Origin: Amorphophallus konjac
Lineage: Eukaryota > Streptophyta > Magnoliopsida > Alismatales > Araceae
Direction: 5' to 3'
DNA length: 64,000 nt
NCBI GenBank assembly: GCA_022559845.1
Contig: CM040128.1
Coordinates: forward strand, 176,940,413 to 177,004,412
The translations under genes and the position numbers were made by a program. Shown piece by piece: positions 32,570-45,887 of the stretch. Numbering within the stretch: position 1 is the first letter of the stretch; every line of letters begins with the position of its first letter. Below the pieces are notes generated by a model. The model was not told where the DNA came from. It was given only the letters and a program-made list of their open reading frames with translations, and searched no databases.

Positions 32570-33396
32570 AGATATTACCATGATCCACTTGATATGGGAG
32601 GGTATAAAAACCATCCTTGGACCTGCAAAAGTACAAGAGTATCAAGTTACCATATGTATGAAAGTTAAGAGCTCATAAACTTGATTCTTCCAAAAGAACC
32701 TCCATAATTTGTCAACCATCCAAATGCTCATTGCATAAATAAATGTTTCCATAAAGACATAAGTCACAAGCTTTGGCATCAAGATGCTTCCACATTTTTG
32801 TATCTTCATAGCCTTCAACATCAAGAGGCTTCCACACGCACATGTAGACAATCATGTCAAATGCAAAGGCATGTACAATAGCAATGGAACTCATTCATTC
32901 AAATGGTATTCTTGTTGATAAAAATCACATTCATCGATCATTGAATACATGAGAGGTATTGTTATAAACAAGAGATCTTCTTGAATCTTTCAAGCAACCA
33001 ACCAAGGCAAATACAATGGTATTGCATCTCAATCATTCATTTAGCATTAGCCAAAGTACACATGCATAACATGAGGTTCAATATGACATTTATCTAAGCA
33101 TGTTTTTCACAAAATCTTTCTCATTGAATACAAAGCAATCTCACTAAGTGTATATGCAATGTATATGCAATGTCCTAACATCAAAGAACGTATGAGCCTT
33201 ATAGAGGCACAAATTCATCCATGTGATGATAGGGCATTATAACAACATTTTGTAATCATCTCCACAATCATTTCAAACTTCATAGTTAGAGGATAAGGAG
33301 TTCAAGCACATGAAGACATGAATAACCATTCAAGAACAAGGCAAGCACAAGGCCAAGCAACAAAGTCATTTTGTAATCATCAAAATCACATACACA
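32570..33396 (-). repeat. Truncated 3' LTR of Y
   Basis: It aligns with 49546-50439, both ending in CACATACA(C/T)A, but the partner's first 1.8 kb (47714-49545) is missing. The partner also has about 70 bp extra near 49765-49835. The break at 32570 abuts O's LTR region. Confidence 0.8.
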
Positions 33397-36300
33397 ATAA
33401 TCTCCCCCATTTTGATGATGAGAAAATGTTATGCTAATGCTCTCTCCCCCTTTGACATAATCAGAAATGGGGATCATGATGGAGAATCCATGATGGCAAC
33501 AAAACCAAAAACAACATTATTTTCCCCCCTTTGTCATTGACAAATTATAAAGAGAAACATTATGCACAATATGCATGAACTAATTGTACAACTTTGAAAT
33601 GTAAATGTGGACAATATGGACATACAGAATGCAAGTAAGATGATCCAGTATGATTGATCTCCAAGTACATAGATATATATACATGCAATATAGCTCTCCG
33701 ATTTTATTTAGAGTGAAGGGATAGGTGTACGAAAAGTGTAGGTGAGTCAGTAAGATCAGAGTGCTCATGATTACACCTAGAGAAGTGTACAGATAAATAG
33801 GAGAAGACGTATAGCAGGTCATACAGTTAATCAAATTTTTAAAATACATATCAAATCAAATTACCATGTGTAAGTGAGTACCATGAGAATGAATTCTAGC
33901 CATATGGATAACTAGATTTTCAATTAAACATAATAATAATTGCACAGACTGCATTTCAATCTAGAGAGCAGCGTATTGGAGGCTTCGCTCTGCCTCAAAT
34001 AAATTTATCATCAGAAAGTTTCACACTGACAATCTGAATTTTTCTAAGAATGATCAGGTTCAAATAATTCCTTTTTACGCGAGGAGACACATGGAGCTCA
34101 TGCCAGAATCCCCGGTTACTCAGAATATTAAACCATTTCACCTCATTTTGAATAGAGGAACTTTAGTCAACACTTCTCAGAAATGAACCACATCACGTCT
34201 CAGGTGACATGTGCCCAATTTACTCAATGAGACTAAACATTACTCTGCCTTTCATTTCATCCATTTTTATATGCGGAGGCAGGTAACTTTTTCCTCAACT
34301 GTCTCTTTATCATTCATACAGCAAGTTGAATTACTTTAGAGTGTTGAAATGAAATTCCTATATCTTTATGAATAACACTCAATTTCACATTATAGTGCAT
34401 GAAGTGTGCGAATTTGATTTAACATGTATGGAGAAAATTTAACTCAAAACAAGATAGTGCATCTCCCCCTATGTAAATGTAATAAGCATGAAATACTCCC
34501 CCTGAGAGTTTCACATGAAGCACACTTGTTAAGACTCAGATGCAACATTATTTAACATTGGAGTATACGGTCTTAGAAGTTTCAAGGAAGGGGTTGAATA
34601 GCATATAATAACATGCAAGCACACAATGAGAGTATATGCAATATGTAATGCAAAATGAAAAGATATGTAATTTCGGTTCTTGAAATGTTGGCCCCAAAGA
34701 TATGATACCGTTGTTGAAAGTATTAATTTTGACATTTATGCAACATGAAATGTTCAAAATGATGCATTTCAAAATATGCACTATATGCATGCTGAAAATG
34801 CCAACTATGCAATAAGACACACGATGAGCTTCATCTTCCAACATCACAATGTGAATGATATGCAGAAAATGATATGCAAATATGCAATGTGATGCAAGAT
34901 TTCAGATTTCACATGACAACTCTATATGCATCTAATGTAACTAATGCATGACATGCAATTTTTTTTTCAAATGTGATAACACAATTTTATTTTGAAACTA
35001 GAATTCAGACAATTCATTCAAAGCATCAAAATCATCACATGTGAACTTTTCCTTGAAAATATTTTTACTTTTATCCAGAAAGATGAGTAGCACATTGGTA
35101 AAGACCATGGAACATTGATCAAATTCAGTCCTCAAAGTGTTCAGTCATAGAATAACGTCATCATGCTGAGAGAATGGAAAAATATCAATCTCAAAATTTT
35201 CAGCTTGTAAGACTCCCCCTTAATCAATGCATGATTTCAAAAAATTCATCTAAGTTTGATGCCATATACATATATGATTCATGGTACCAGGCGGTGGCAC
35301 ATTCTCACGCATGGTGATAGCTTTCAGACAGGCTTGACTTGCCCTTTCACATGTCACCATTTTATATACCATGTAGTCATTGAAATGATGATCAGAAAAA
35401 TACAATGCATTCCTATATGACATCGAGGATTTATCAAACAGATGAGCATTGAATGATAGTTTAAAATTCATCTAGAACCAAACATTCAATTTTTTGAATT
35501 ATGGTACGAGGCAGAGATTTTGGTCCGAAGGCCCAGCTCTCACAAAGTGATGCCTTTCTGGTAGGTCTATCATACCATTCCGGCAACACATTTTGATATA
35601 CCAGAAATTTCAGATGGTTTCATACATACAGAAGCAATTCCACTTGAAAAAGGCATTCAATGGCTACACTCTCATATATACTTCTCAGAATTTTCAATTC
35701 TTTTCAGCCAAGCATTCATTTTCCACATAGTCAAAAGCAACCAAAGGGTATTCAAAATTTCAAATTCACTATCTGTCAAGAGATGACACTGGCATCAAGA
35801 CCAAAGAACTTTAAACAAAAACTTTATTTTCTCACCTTTGCCTTGAGTTACCTTTATTGACATCTTCAAATTCTTTGCTTTATTCCCCTTGCTATCTTCT
35901 TCATCAACAAGCTCCAAATCTCAATGGAAGTGGATCAAATCTGGCATTGAAGTCCTCTTGAGCACCTTTCTTTCTCTCCTGCAAGAAATAGAACAGTATT
36001 AGCCAAAAGAGTTCCCTTGAACCCCAAATTCGCATGTTATAAATAGCAGCATATAAGGATATGAAAAGACCAAGAGCCCCATGCCAAAACCCTTCCAAAA
36101 CTCCTCTAGGATATGAAGAGAAACCCTAAGGATAATGGGGTAAAAGCTCAACCCAATCGGACCTCAAGATGGGCATTTCGAAACCCAATGCGCAGACCCG
36201 TTCCGAATCTGCTAGACCAGGTGTCGACACCAACTTTAGCAAGTTCTGTCCCTTAACACAAATCCACACCCAGTGTGTAGGTGTCAACACCAACTGAGGA

Positions 36301-36534
36301 AACATGCAAAATTGCCTAAGACAGTTAATCTGAGCCCAGAAATGTTATACATAAATTAAACTCAATCTAAGCACATGGAGATACATTCAAACATTAAATT
36401 CTTACCATGATTTCAAGGGTTGATGGTCATAATCAAACCTGTACTGTAAAGAGCTCAATTCATGTCAATATTAAGCTAATGCATATGATGAAGCTAACTT
36501 CAAAGCTTTTCCTCACATATGACTCTCTCTCTCA
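33397..36534 (-). mobile_element. Y 3' internal non-coding region
   Basis: AT-rich, with CTCCCCCT-type tracts (33405, 33450, 34465, 34497, 35214) that read as polypurine stretches on the minus strand, like those in X's non-coding region. A GGTGTCGACACC palindrome lies at 36221-36232. No gene can be supported; the frames are short and unlike known domains. Confidence 0.6.
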
Positions 36535-36539
36535 ACCTG
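36535..36539. other. Target duplication of X, left
   Basis: ACCTG directly before the LTR start TGTTGTGCCCC; its twin is at 45376-45380 directly after TACTAACA. Perfect 5 bp match, proving that 36540-45375 is one insertion. Confidence 0.92.
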
Positions 36540-37051
36540 TGTTGTGCCCCTTGTGCCTTGATGATATTGTGTAGTTTTGATGATAGCAAACACTATGAGT
36601 CATGTGAGATTAGAATATATAGATGTTCTGCGTGCAATCTCTACTTACATGGTTCAATACATAGTTTTATTTTTTAGTATACATAGTCTGTGCATACTTT
36701 GTTTACGCATTGAAAGTCGATGCATGTACATTGCATCTGTCGGGACTATACATCGCTGCATGCTATCAACTCTGTGCAACCTCCGTTGTTTCAGTCGACC
36801 AAGTTAGTAAACTCGACCAAGTCACCATTAGCTCAGTTCGCAGCTAAGTCAGTACAGTCCGTATTCTTCACGAATGTACATAGTCAGTGCATCTTTTTGC
36901 ATCGTTGTGCTTCACGCATACACATAGTCGATGCATCCTTAGTTGTTGCACGTAACTAAGTCGGAGCAAGTGTCAACCATGTGATAGTTGAGTCGATGCA
37001 ACTCCTGTTGCTACATGCGATTAAGTCTGTGCATTTGTGCATCTATCACAA

Positions 37052-37213
37052 CAAAGTCTGTACACTCTTCAGTAGCAAGTTGATGCATCTCTTGCTCCAT
37101 GAAAACAAAGTCTGTACACTCTTCAGTAGCAAGTCGATACATCTCTTGTTCCATGAAAACAAGGTCTGTACATTCTTCAGTAGCAAGTCGATGCATCTTT
37201 TGCTCCAGGCACA
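37052..37213 (+). repeat. 54 bp tandem repeat, three copies
   Basis: Units start at 37052, 37106 and 37160 (CAAAGTCTGTACACTCTTCA...). The 3' LTR has only two units (about 43827-43934), so the copy number has changed since insertion, or when the element was copied. Confidence 0.88.
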
Positions 37214-37627
37214 CAAAGTCTGTATATTCTCGATGCCATGTTCATGCATTCATCTTCATTGTACATACTTTCTTATATGCATCAATTCTGTACATGTCTC
37301 GATGCCATGTCCGTGCATTCATCCTCATTGTACATACTTTCCTATATGCACACTGCATTATGTGCATCAAGTATGTACAGGGTTTGATCAAATTTTGAAC
37401 TAACTCAGTGTATCCTTTTCTCTTCTCCTTCAGATCAATTCAAGTTGGTAACTAGTCTGACCTGACAGAATATCTGCTCGAGGAGCTTAAGAAGGGCACG
37501 CGATCCAAGAATGGAGGAATTGCCAGGATTGTGACAGGTGTATTGCAGCAGGCTGAAATGCTACCACGTGGTCAAGGCGCTAGGGCAGGAATTCGTGGAA
37601 GACACACGCCCATCTATCTGTTGTTGC

Positions 37628-37635
37628 TATAAAAG
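37628..37635 (+). promoter_or_regulatory. TATA box of X LTR
   Basis: TATAAAAG followed by GGGGGACATCTCCATCC and a GA-rich leader; the same block is at 44362-44369 in the 3' LTR. Confidence 0.7.
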
Positions 37636-37989
37636 GGGGACATCTCCATCCAGAGAACAGTGATCGTGAAAAGAGGATTGTGAAGTGTGGTGATTGTGAA
37701 AAAGCCTTACAAGAGCAGAAGAAGATAGAGCCTGCAGGATCCAGAGAGAAGAAGAGAAGGAGAGAGAAAAAGAGAGAGAGTAGTAGAGAAGAAAAGAAAT
37801 GAAGAAGAAGAAGAAAGATAGAGAGAGAGATAGAGAGTTAGAGGAGAAGAAGAGAAGCTTCATCTGAAGATCTGTCCCTACTGGAATCTGGATCATGTCG
37901 AATCCAGTCAGCTCCATGGGAGCCACATCTGTGTTGATGTCGTTTACAGCTTTTAGTTGCTGTGTTTTCTTGTCTCTTGTTTTTCTTTT

Positions 37990-38215
37990 GAACCTTTATT
38001 CAAGCTGTTAGTCAGCGGAGCAAGCTGTGTTGCTCAGCGGTTGCCGAGGAGGATTCCTCTGGTCGGCTAAGCTATATTGCTCAGCGGATCAAGCTGTTAG
38101 GAAGCGGATGGCTAAGCTGTATTACCCAGCGGAAGTAAGCTGTGATGCTCAGCTGGTTGTAGGTAAACTGTGAGGCCTAGCGGTTTAAGCTGTGTATCAG
38201 CGGAAGCCACACTCG
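37990..38215 (+). repeat. AGCTGT/CAGCGG module cluster in X LTR
   Basis: At least seven repeats of AAGCTGTG-(N3-8)-CAGCGG alternate with loose spacers, downstream of the TATA box and so within the transcript. The same cluster is at about 44757-44960. The units are short direct repeats whose ends can pair (AGCTG with CAGC). Confidence 0.7.
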
Positions 38216-38620
38216 GGTTTGAGTGTGGGGTGGACGTAGGTCTGCGGACTGAACCACCTAAAAATTCCCTTCTTTTCTATGGTTTGCATGTTTTTATCTA
38301 TCTTGGTTAGATGAATGCGTAGGCTGATCTGTTTCTCCAGTCTAGTGGAAATTTGGTTTGCACACTAAACACTTGATTCCGGTTCCATAAGAACCAATTT
38401 GTTTAGATAAACTGAGTATTCTATGTAGCTTGCATAGGGTAGATCTAGAGGTTAATTCATCTGATCTATTTCTCATTGTTTTAAGTGAGGACCCAACTCT
38501 ATCGAGTCTCCATTTTGCTTTAATTCTGCATCTCTGATTGTTATAGATTTTAATTGGGAGAAATTTTTTAAGAGGGATTCATTCCCCCCCCTCTAAATCC
38601 ATCGCACTGGTACTAACAGT

Positions 38621-38635
38621 TGGTATCAGAGCGGG
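38621..38635 (+). other. Primer-binding site of X
   Basis: TGGTATCAGAGCGGG, two bases after the 5' LTR end; matches plant initiator Met-tRNA. Confidence 0.9.
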
Positions 38636-38754
38636 TCTCTAACTTTCCAGATCCAACGATCTGCAGAGGATCCTGCTATCTTCGGTGCTATCTCGCTTTT
38701 GGTGCATTTCTTATCAATTGCTCTATGCGTTGAATCTGTGTGCCATCTGTCCTA

Positions 38755-40778
38755 ATGGCTCGTCCTCTGATTTTTGATGGTTCTAACTTCAGTAGTTGGC
38801 TAGGAGGCCTATGTGTTTACTTGAAGTCCATTGATCCAAAATTATGGAGTCTTCTATCTAAAGGTCCACACCAATTACCTAAAGATCAGACCAAGTGGTC
38901 TAGTGAGGACAGATCTAAGAATCATGATAATGTCACAGTTCATAATATCTTGAGAGCTGCGGTTAATACTGATATATATCCTTTTGCTCTCAGGTGCGCT
39001 TCTGGAAAAGAAATTCTGGATAGAATCACGGTTGCAAATGGGGAACAAGAAGAGGAATGTCTGATGGTCAACTCGAGTAATCATAGCAGTAGTAACTTTA
39101 ATGAAGATTCATCATCTCAAGTAAGCTCCGGATCAGAAGAACCCTCATTTGTTGAATTGGTAGAAATGAATGAAAACTTGTTAGAAGAATACAAATCTCT
39201 TAAGACTGAAAAGAGAAAAATGAAAAAGGAGATGTTGTACGAAATAATAGAATTGAAATGTGAAAATGCCAATATGAAAGATAGTATGAAAAGAAATGAA
39301 ATTTCATGCAATGAGTGTGTTTCTGCAAAAAAATTGAATAATAATCTTCATTCCGAACTGAAAATGCAGGAACAACAAATTGACTCTCTGAAAGGAAAAC
39401 AAGAAGAATTGAAGAATAGAAATTCTGAGTTAGAAATATCTAAACAGAAAGTGAATGAGAACTTGAAAACTGTGGATCAAAATAATTTGATTGATGAAAA
39501 CAAAGTGTTGAAAGATCAAAATAAGAAGTTGATGGTATTGAACATTGTTGCTACTGAAAGATGCATGACTGTTGAACGGGAAAAATATGCTGAAATTAAA
39601 TTTAATGATGAAAAAGAATAAAAACTTTTGCATGAGATTCAAAATTTGAAAAATCTGAATGATGCCATGCAGAAACAAATTCTCACCTGTGAAGAAGATC
39701 TAACAAACTCTGAAACACAGATCACTTCACTGAAATGTGAAATTACTGATTTGAATAAATCACTGTCTAAATTTGTTAAGGGAAAAGAGAATCTGGATAA
39801 ACTACTGAGAAATAAAGTGAACATTCGGAAAGAAGGATTAGGTTTTAATCCAGATAATGAGAGAAGTATGAAAGGAAAAGAACAAATTATTTTTGTGAAA
39901 AGTTCAGAATGTTCTAGCACCTCTAAATCTGGTTCACCTAAGAAATCTCAGAACATTCATAAGCACGGGGTTGAACAAAAGAAAAAGAAAACTGTTGTGA
40001 AAAATCTTCTCATAAAATTCAGTTTTAAAAGAAAAAGAATGTGTAGTGTTTTTATTGCAATAAGATAGGTCATATGATGCATGAGTGTAAGTTGTTTGAA
40101 TTTGATGACCTAGCTGCTACTACTGCACAGAAAATTCCTGTTAGAGATCATGCTTTTCAAATAAATAAAATAAATTATTTTTGCTGTGGAAAAGTAGGAC
40201 ACACTGCTGCTCAATGTTGGTTTACAAGTGGTAAGAAAAGATCACGTTCATATCATACAAAATTCTCTGCAAACCAACATGGTTTTAATAATAACAAATT
40301 TGTTCCTGTAAACCAGCACATCACTTGCTATAACTGTAACAAATCTGGTCACAAGGCCACCGAATGCTGGTCAGGCTCTTTCAGAAGAAATCCAATTAGC
40401 AGCTCTCAATGTGGAAAGCATGGCCATACAGTCAAGGACTGTTGGCATCTTCAAGATAAGTGGGCAAATTACAAATATGCTAGATATCCTGCTAAGGAAA
40501 ATATGTTTGGTAAGATTAACAGGAACAACTTCCATGACAAAAATAGAAACCAGTATGCACCTGCACAAAAATTCCATGCTAATAATTGTGTGCATAATAA
40601 GAAATCAAAGCATGTTGTTTCCTGTCATTATAGTGGGCAATTTGGGCACTCCATAAATGACTATCGTTTAATGATATTTGATGACTCAAAAGCCCAAGGA
40701 CTGTGGAAAGCACCCATCAAAGGTGCTATTAACCATGCAAGACCCAAGACTGTTTGGGTACCTGCCCATGCCAAATAG
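38755..40778 (+). pseudogene. X gag with coiled coil and CCHC knuckles
   Basis: The ATG at 38755 opens MARPLIFDGSNFSSWLGGL, the N-terminus of Copia gag proteins. The capsid core that normally follows is nearly absent: EILDRITVANGEQEEECLMV joins the N-terminus straight to the acidic linker. Then come some 220 residues of Lys/Glu/Asn-rich coiled coil, a basic linker, and knuckles: a broken CFYCNKIGHMMHEC near 40050, CGKVGHTAAQC, CYNCNKSGHKATEC and a partial CGKHGHTVKDC. One in-frame TAA (39619-39621) and a frameshift near 40040-40070 break it. The element's packaging signal, not this protein, may be what keeps the family alive. Confidence 0.78.
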
Positions 40779-43285
40779 TGTGCTAACTTGCAGGTATGCC
40801 TTGGAATGGAATAAAGGGGGTCAATAAACCAAGGCACTCAAGAATGTAACCCCCAAGATCCTACACTTTAGGTCAGTTATGCAAACTCTCTTTAAATTCT
40901 GTCATCTAATATTGTGTGTTTTTAATAATGCATATCATGCTAATATGTCTGTGCTTGATTGAAATCTTCTGAAAATAATAATTGCACATGATGCCTATGA
41001 TAGTGACTCTTAGAGTGCACTACATATATGCTTCTTAAGCAAAATGCACAAAAACATGTTCTCAGCATTCATTGTATAAAATGTACTTAATCAGGGGAAG
41101 TTTGACTGCTTTCGCATGATGTTCATACTTTGAGCTATGTGTGCACATGCTCATTGAAGAAATGCTAAATTCATTCCTCATGCACTTTTGCCTTGGTGCT
41201 TGAGTGTGCACATAGAAAAGATTAGAAACTCATGAGCATAGTCTGCACATTCATGATGCATAATTTGTCAAAACTCCCTGCATTCTATCATTGCACTTGT
41301 TGCATTTAAAATCTTCATACATTGCATATAGTCAGGGGGAGCTTGGTTGGCCCTGCATAATGTTCATGACATTCATGTTCAGGAAATATCTCTAGGAGAG
41401 TCATTGCATATGCATGCATGTAGAGCAGTGTATTGCATATCATCAAATTTGAAAAATCTAAAAAGAAATGACTCATTGCATCTAGACAGGGGGAGATTTG
41501 TCAGATTCATTTGTTCCTCACTTCTTGAATCCCTCCTGCTTAGTTATTTGAATCACTCTACTGCTCTCTAGTGTATAACCTGAATGTTCTACTATTCTCA
41601 TCTTGCATAGCTGATCTATCTGTATTACAGACTCAGCTACTGAAATTGATTCTGCTCTGCATATATTTAATGCTCTTCTCTCCTGGTGTTATTTGCTCTA
41701 CCGGCTTGTACTTATCCAACACTCACATCCTTTCAAGCTGGTCTGATTAATCTGGTTCTTGTTCCAGGAATGATAAGTTGTTTAGTTGCATTGTTTGGAC
41801 TGATCTGAGATCCTTATGCTATGTACCATGTTTTAGTCTGAATTCTTAAAAGAAATTCCTATCATATAGGTTTAAGAATGTCTACTGATTCAGACTGATG
41901 TAAGTCTAATGTATTCTTAGATTTGTATTCAAATGTATTGAAAGTATCTAAATGATGAGTTTTAATGAATTTTAACCAACTACGTCATGAATACCCTAGT
42001 CTCACCCATCTGTAATATGAAAAATGTGATATCAAGGTTACTTTGGTAGAGACACATAGAGTGAGTATTGTTTTTAAACATTAACCTGAAAAATGTTGAC
42101 TAAATGGAAAAATTGAATTCAGAGCAATGACTTCGTCACTGAGAAACTGGGTTCTCTATCAATGAAATAGAGTAAACCTACATCATGATGTGCCATAGTT
42201 ATCTCTGGTGAAAATTTATTGAAAAATCTGACAGAGCAATAGCATATCTGTGTTGAGTATCTGGGGAGTCCGGCCTCTAATCAAGGTGTCTCCTCATGTA
42301 AAAAGACACTTCTAGTGCTAACTCTGCTCTCAAAGTTGAGAGGCAATGAAAGTTATCACACTGAGTAACTGGGTCACTTCACCTAAGACGTGTTGTGCCT
42401 CATGAAAAAAAGGTGTTGATCAACTTAAATTGCTCAGGAAAAATAATGTGCTAATCAAAAGAAAATGTCTTGCAAAAATAGTCAACTCACATTCTAGTAA
42501 GGGTGTTTAATCTCAATTATGCTCTGTGTGACTCTCAAAGGAGTCATCGAGTTCATTTGAGTAAGATGGAAGGTGGTTGTTCTTGAGTATTGCTTGATTA
42601 ATTGGTTCACCTTTATTAAAACCTACCTTCAGATATAAGCATTGAATTTGATTGACAAATTTGGTATACATCATGGTTAAATCAGTTGGGTCATGTCGCT
42701 TAATTCATAACCCCATATGATAGGAGAGTCTTTCCTTTTGAGGACTTATTACTGTGGTACCTGCCATACAATTTCCTCTGATTAGGTTCACCTCTGACAA
42801 CTTAATCATCATGCTATCTTACATGTTGGAGATCCTGTGCCTTGCTTGCTGTTATTTACTCCTACCCTTGGCTACATCTACTTCTTTTACATCATTGTTT
42901 CACTCTCCACACTGTTGGAATCTTCCATCATGTTTTTGTATCCCTGACGAATGACTCTCTTTCACCTGCATTGTTCTGCCCATACAAATGTAAGGTGTGC
43001 CATAACCAATTTTGCTTCAGAATTCTTGTGGTGGTGGATTCCTGATTGATTCATTGGATAACCAGAGTTCATCCCTGTGGATACATCCTGTGCTTGCATT
43101 TTCGATTCCTTTCATGCTCTCAGGGGGAGTTCTGGGCATTATATATATTCATGATTATGTCAAAGGGGGAGGACTGTTTTACACAAGGGGGAGAATAGGT
43201 TCATGCATTATATTATTTTTCACGCAAACTACCTTCTCATAATCTCATAGTGTTGCCATCATAATCTCATAGTGTTGCCATCATC
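40779..43285 (+). mobile_element. X non-coding 3' internal region
   Basis: It starts with CTTGCAGGTATGCCTTGG, the junction that in Z leads into the protease, but no protease, integrase or RT follows. The remainder is AT-rich with GGGGGAG tracts (41093, 41335, 41490, 43125). No gene is supported. It corresponds in position and style to 33397-36534 plus 45381-45880 of Y. Confidence 0.6.
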
Positions 43286-43298
43286 AAAAGGGGGGAGA
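43286..43298 (+). other. Polypurine tract of X
   Basis: AAAAGGGGGGAGA just before the 3' LTR start TGTTGTGCCCC at 43300. Confidence 0.85.
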
Positions 43299-43299
43299 T

Positions 43300-45375
43300 T
43301 GTTGTGCCCCTTGTGCCTTAATGATATTGTGTAGTTTTGATGATAGTAAACACTATGAGTCATGTGAGATTAGAATATATAGATGTTCTGCATGCAATCT
43401 CTACTTACATGGTTCAATGCATAGTTTTATTTTCAGTATACATAGTCTGTGCATACTTTGTTTACGCATTGAAAGTCGATGCGTGTACATTGCATCTGTC
43501 GGGACTATACATCGCTGCATGTTATCAAGTCTGTACAACCTCCATTGTTTCACTCGACCAAGTCAATACACTCGACCAAGTCAGTGCAAGAACTATTCAT
43601 CCATTAGCTCAGTTCGCAGCTAAGTCAGTACAGTCTATATTCTTCATGCATGTACATAGTCAGTGCATCTTTTTGCATCATTGTGCTTCACGCATACACA
43701 TAGTCGATGCATCCTTAGTTGTTGCACGTAACTAAGTCAGAGCAAGTGTCAACCATGCGAGAGTTGAGTCGATGCAACTCCTGTTGCTACATGCGATTAA
43801 GTCCGTGCATTTGTGCATCTTTCACAACAAAGTCTGTACACTCTTCAGTAGCAAGTCGATACATCTCTTGCTCCATGAAAACAAAATCTGTACACTCTTC
43901 AGTAGCAAGTCGATGCATCTTTTGCTCCATGCACACAAAGTCTATATATTCTCGATGCCATGTCCGTGCATTCATCTTCATTGTACATACTTTCTTATAT
44001 GCATACTGCATTATATGCATCAAGTCTGTACATGTCTCGATGCCATGTCCGTGCATTCATCCTCATTGTACATACTTTCCTATATGCACACTGCATTATG
44101 TGCATCAAGTATGTACCGGCTTTGATCAAATTTTGAACTCAGTGCATCCTTTTCTCTTCTCCTTCAGATCAATTCAAGTTGGTAACTAGTCTGACCTGAC
44201 AGAATATCTGCTCGAGAAGCTTAAGAAGGGCACGTGATCCAAGAATGGAGGAAGTGCCAGGATCGTGACACGTGTATTGCAGCAGGCTGAAATGCTGCCA
44301 CGTGGTCAAGGCGCTAGGGCGGGAATTCGTGGAAGACACACGCCCATCTATCTGCTGCTGCTATAAAAGGGGGACCTCTCCATCCAGAGCACAGTGATCG
44401 TGAAAAGAGGATTGTGAAGTGTGATGATTGTGAAAAAGCCTTAGAAGAGCAGAAGCAGAAAGAGCCTGCACGATCCAGAGAGAAGAGAAAGAGAGAAGAA
44501 GAGAAGGATAGAGAAAAAGAGAGAGAGTAGCAGAGAAGAAAAGAAACGAAGAAGAAGAAGAAAGATAGAGAGAGATATAGAGAGTTAGAGGAGAAGAAGA
44601 GAAGAAGAGAAGCTTCATCTGAAGATCTGTCCCTACTGGAATCTGGATCATATCCAATCCAGATAGTTCCATGGGAGCCACATCTGTGTTGATGTCGTTT
44701 ACAGCTTTCAGTTGATGTGTTTTCTTGTCTCTTGTTTTTCTTTTGAACCTTTATTCAAGCTGTTAGTCAGCGGAGCAAGCTGTGTTGCTCAGCGGTTGCC
44801 GAGGAGGATTCCTCTGGTCGACTAAGCTGTATTGCCCAGCGGATCAAGCTGTTAGGAAGCGGATGGCCAAGCTGTATTGCCCAGCGGAAGTAAGCTGTGA
44901 TGCTCAGCTGGTTGTAGGTAAACTGTGAGGCCTAGCGGTTTAAGCTGTGTATCAGCGGAAGCCACACTCAGGTTTGAGTGGGGGGTGGACGTAGGTTTGC
45001 GGACTGAACCACCTAAAAATTCTCTTATTTTCTGTGGTTTGCATGTTTTTATCTATCTCGGTTAGATGAATGAATAGGCCGATCTGTTTCTTCAGTCTAG
45101 TGGAAATTTGGTTTGCACACTGAACACTTGATTCCGGTTCCATGAGAACCAATTTGTTTAGATAAACTGAGTATTCTATGTAGCTTGCATAGGGTAGATC
45201 TAGAGGTTAATTCATCTGATCTATTTCTCATTGTTTGAAGTGAGGACCCAAGTCTATCGAGGCTCCATTTTGCTTTAATTCCGCATCTCTGATTGTTATA
45301 GATTTTAATTGGGAGAAATTGTTTAAGAGGGATTCATTCCCCCCCCCCTCTGAATCCATCGCACCGGTACTAACA
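43300..45375 (+). repeat. 3' LTR of X
   Basis: 2076 bp, matching 36540-38618 with few scattered changes. It has two instead of three copies of the 54 bp repeat, a longer ACTGCATTATATGCATC piece near 44005, and an extra CAGTGCAAGAACTATT piece near 43585. TATA box at 44362-44369. Confidence 0.92.
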
Positions 45376-45380
45376 ACCTG
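45376..45380. other. Target duplication of X, right
   Basis: ACCTG, twin of 36535-36539. Confidence 0.92.
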
Positions 45381-45887
45381 CAGTATCAGAAACTCAATTC
45401 CATATCAATCTCAATTCAATACAAATGACAAAGCCAATTTCAGTGCTTTTCTTGCACAAGACAATCTCCTATGAGCTGCAAGTATGTATGATGAGTTGCA
45501 GCTATCAATACAAGTGATTCACTCAAGCTGACATGAGTTCAAGATTCAGTTCAGAAATTTCAAGTTTAGTCCAATAATGTAAAGAGTCAAGTCTATGCAT
45601 ATAATGCACAAGACTAAGCACATGAAGAACCAAGATCTGTCTATGTGTAGCACAGGTCAATGCACATAAAACACACAAGACTGCCTCTTCAAAACTGTAT
45701 ATTAGAGACTTAATTTCCAGCAGTATGAACTGAGAATTCACACAATCAAGGTGTGCAAAGCATGAACAACCAACTTACAAATCAATATCAACTGATGGAC
45801 TCAAGCTTTTCAACCTTGTAAAGCCACCTGCAAAGTAAGATGTCAACATACCTCCATTGGCCTCAAGGCATTCCTGCATCAAAGTTC

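Larger units (their letters stand above)
36540..38618 (+). repeat. 5' LTR of X
   Basis: TGTTGTGCCCC...TACTAACA, 2079 bp. It contains GTCGATGCA/GTCTGTGCA-type short repeats (36680-37400), a 54 bp tandem repeat (three copies), TATA box TATAAAAG at 37628-37635, a GA-rich leader (37730-37860) and an AGCTGT/CAGCGG cluster (37990-38215). Confidence 0.92.
36540..45375 (+). mobile_element. Element X, gag-only Copia-type, nested in Y
   Basis: 8836 bp with LTRs 36540-38618 and 43300-45375, Met-tRNA primer site at 38621, gag 38755-40778, non-coding 40779-43285, purine tract 43286-43298 and perfect ACCTG duplications. LTRs are close to identical apart from repeat-number changes, so it is much younger than Y. 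It has the same plan as Y (gag, no pol), and the gag endings are alike (LWKAPxxGAxNH...VWV), so both come from one non-autonomous lineage. Confidence 0.92.

Noticed and set aside
36577..44189. Frames rich in Cys, His and Ser in X's LTRs
   Set aside because: They follow short GTCGATGCA-type repeats, are not in the gag region, and differ in length between the two LTRs.
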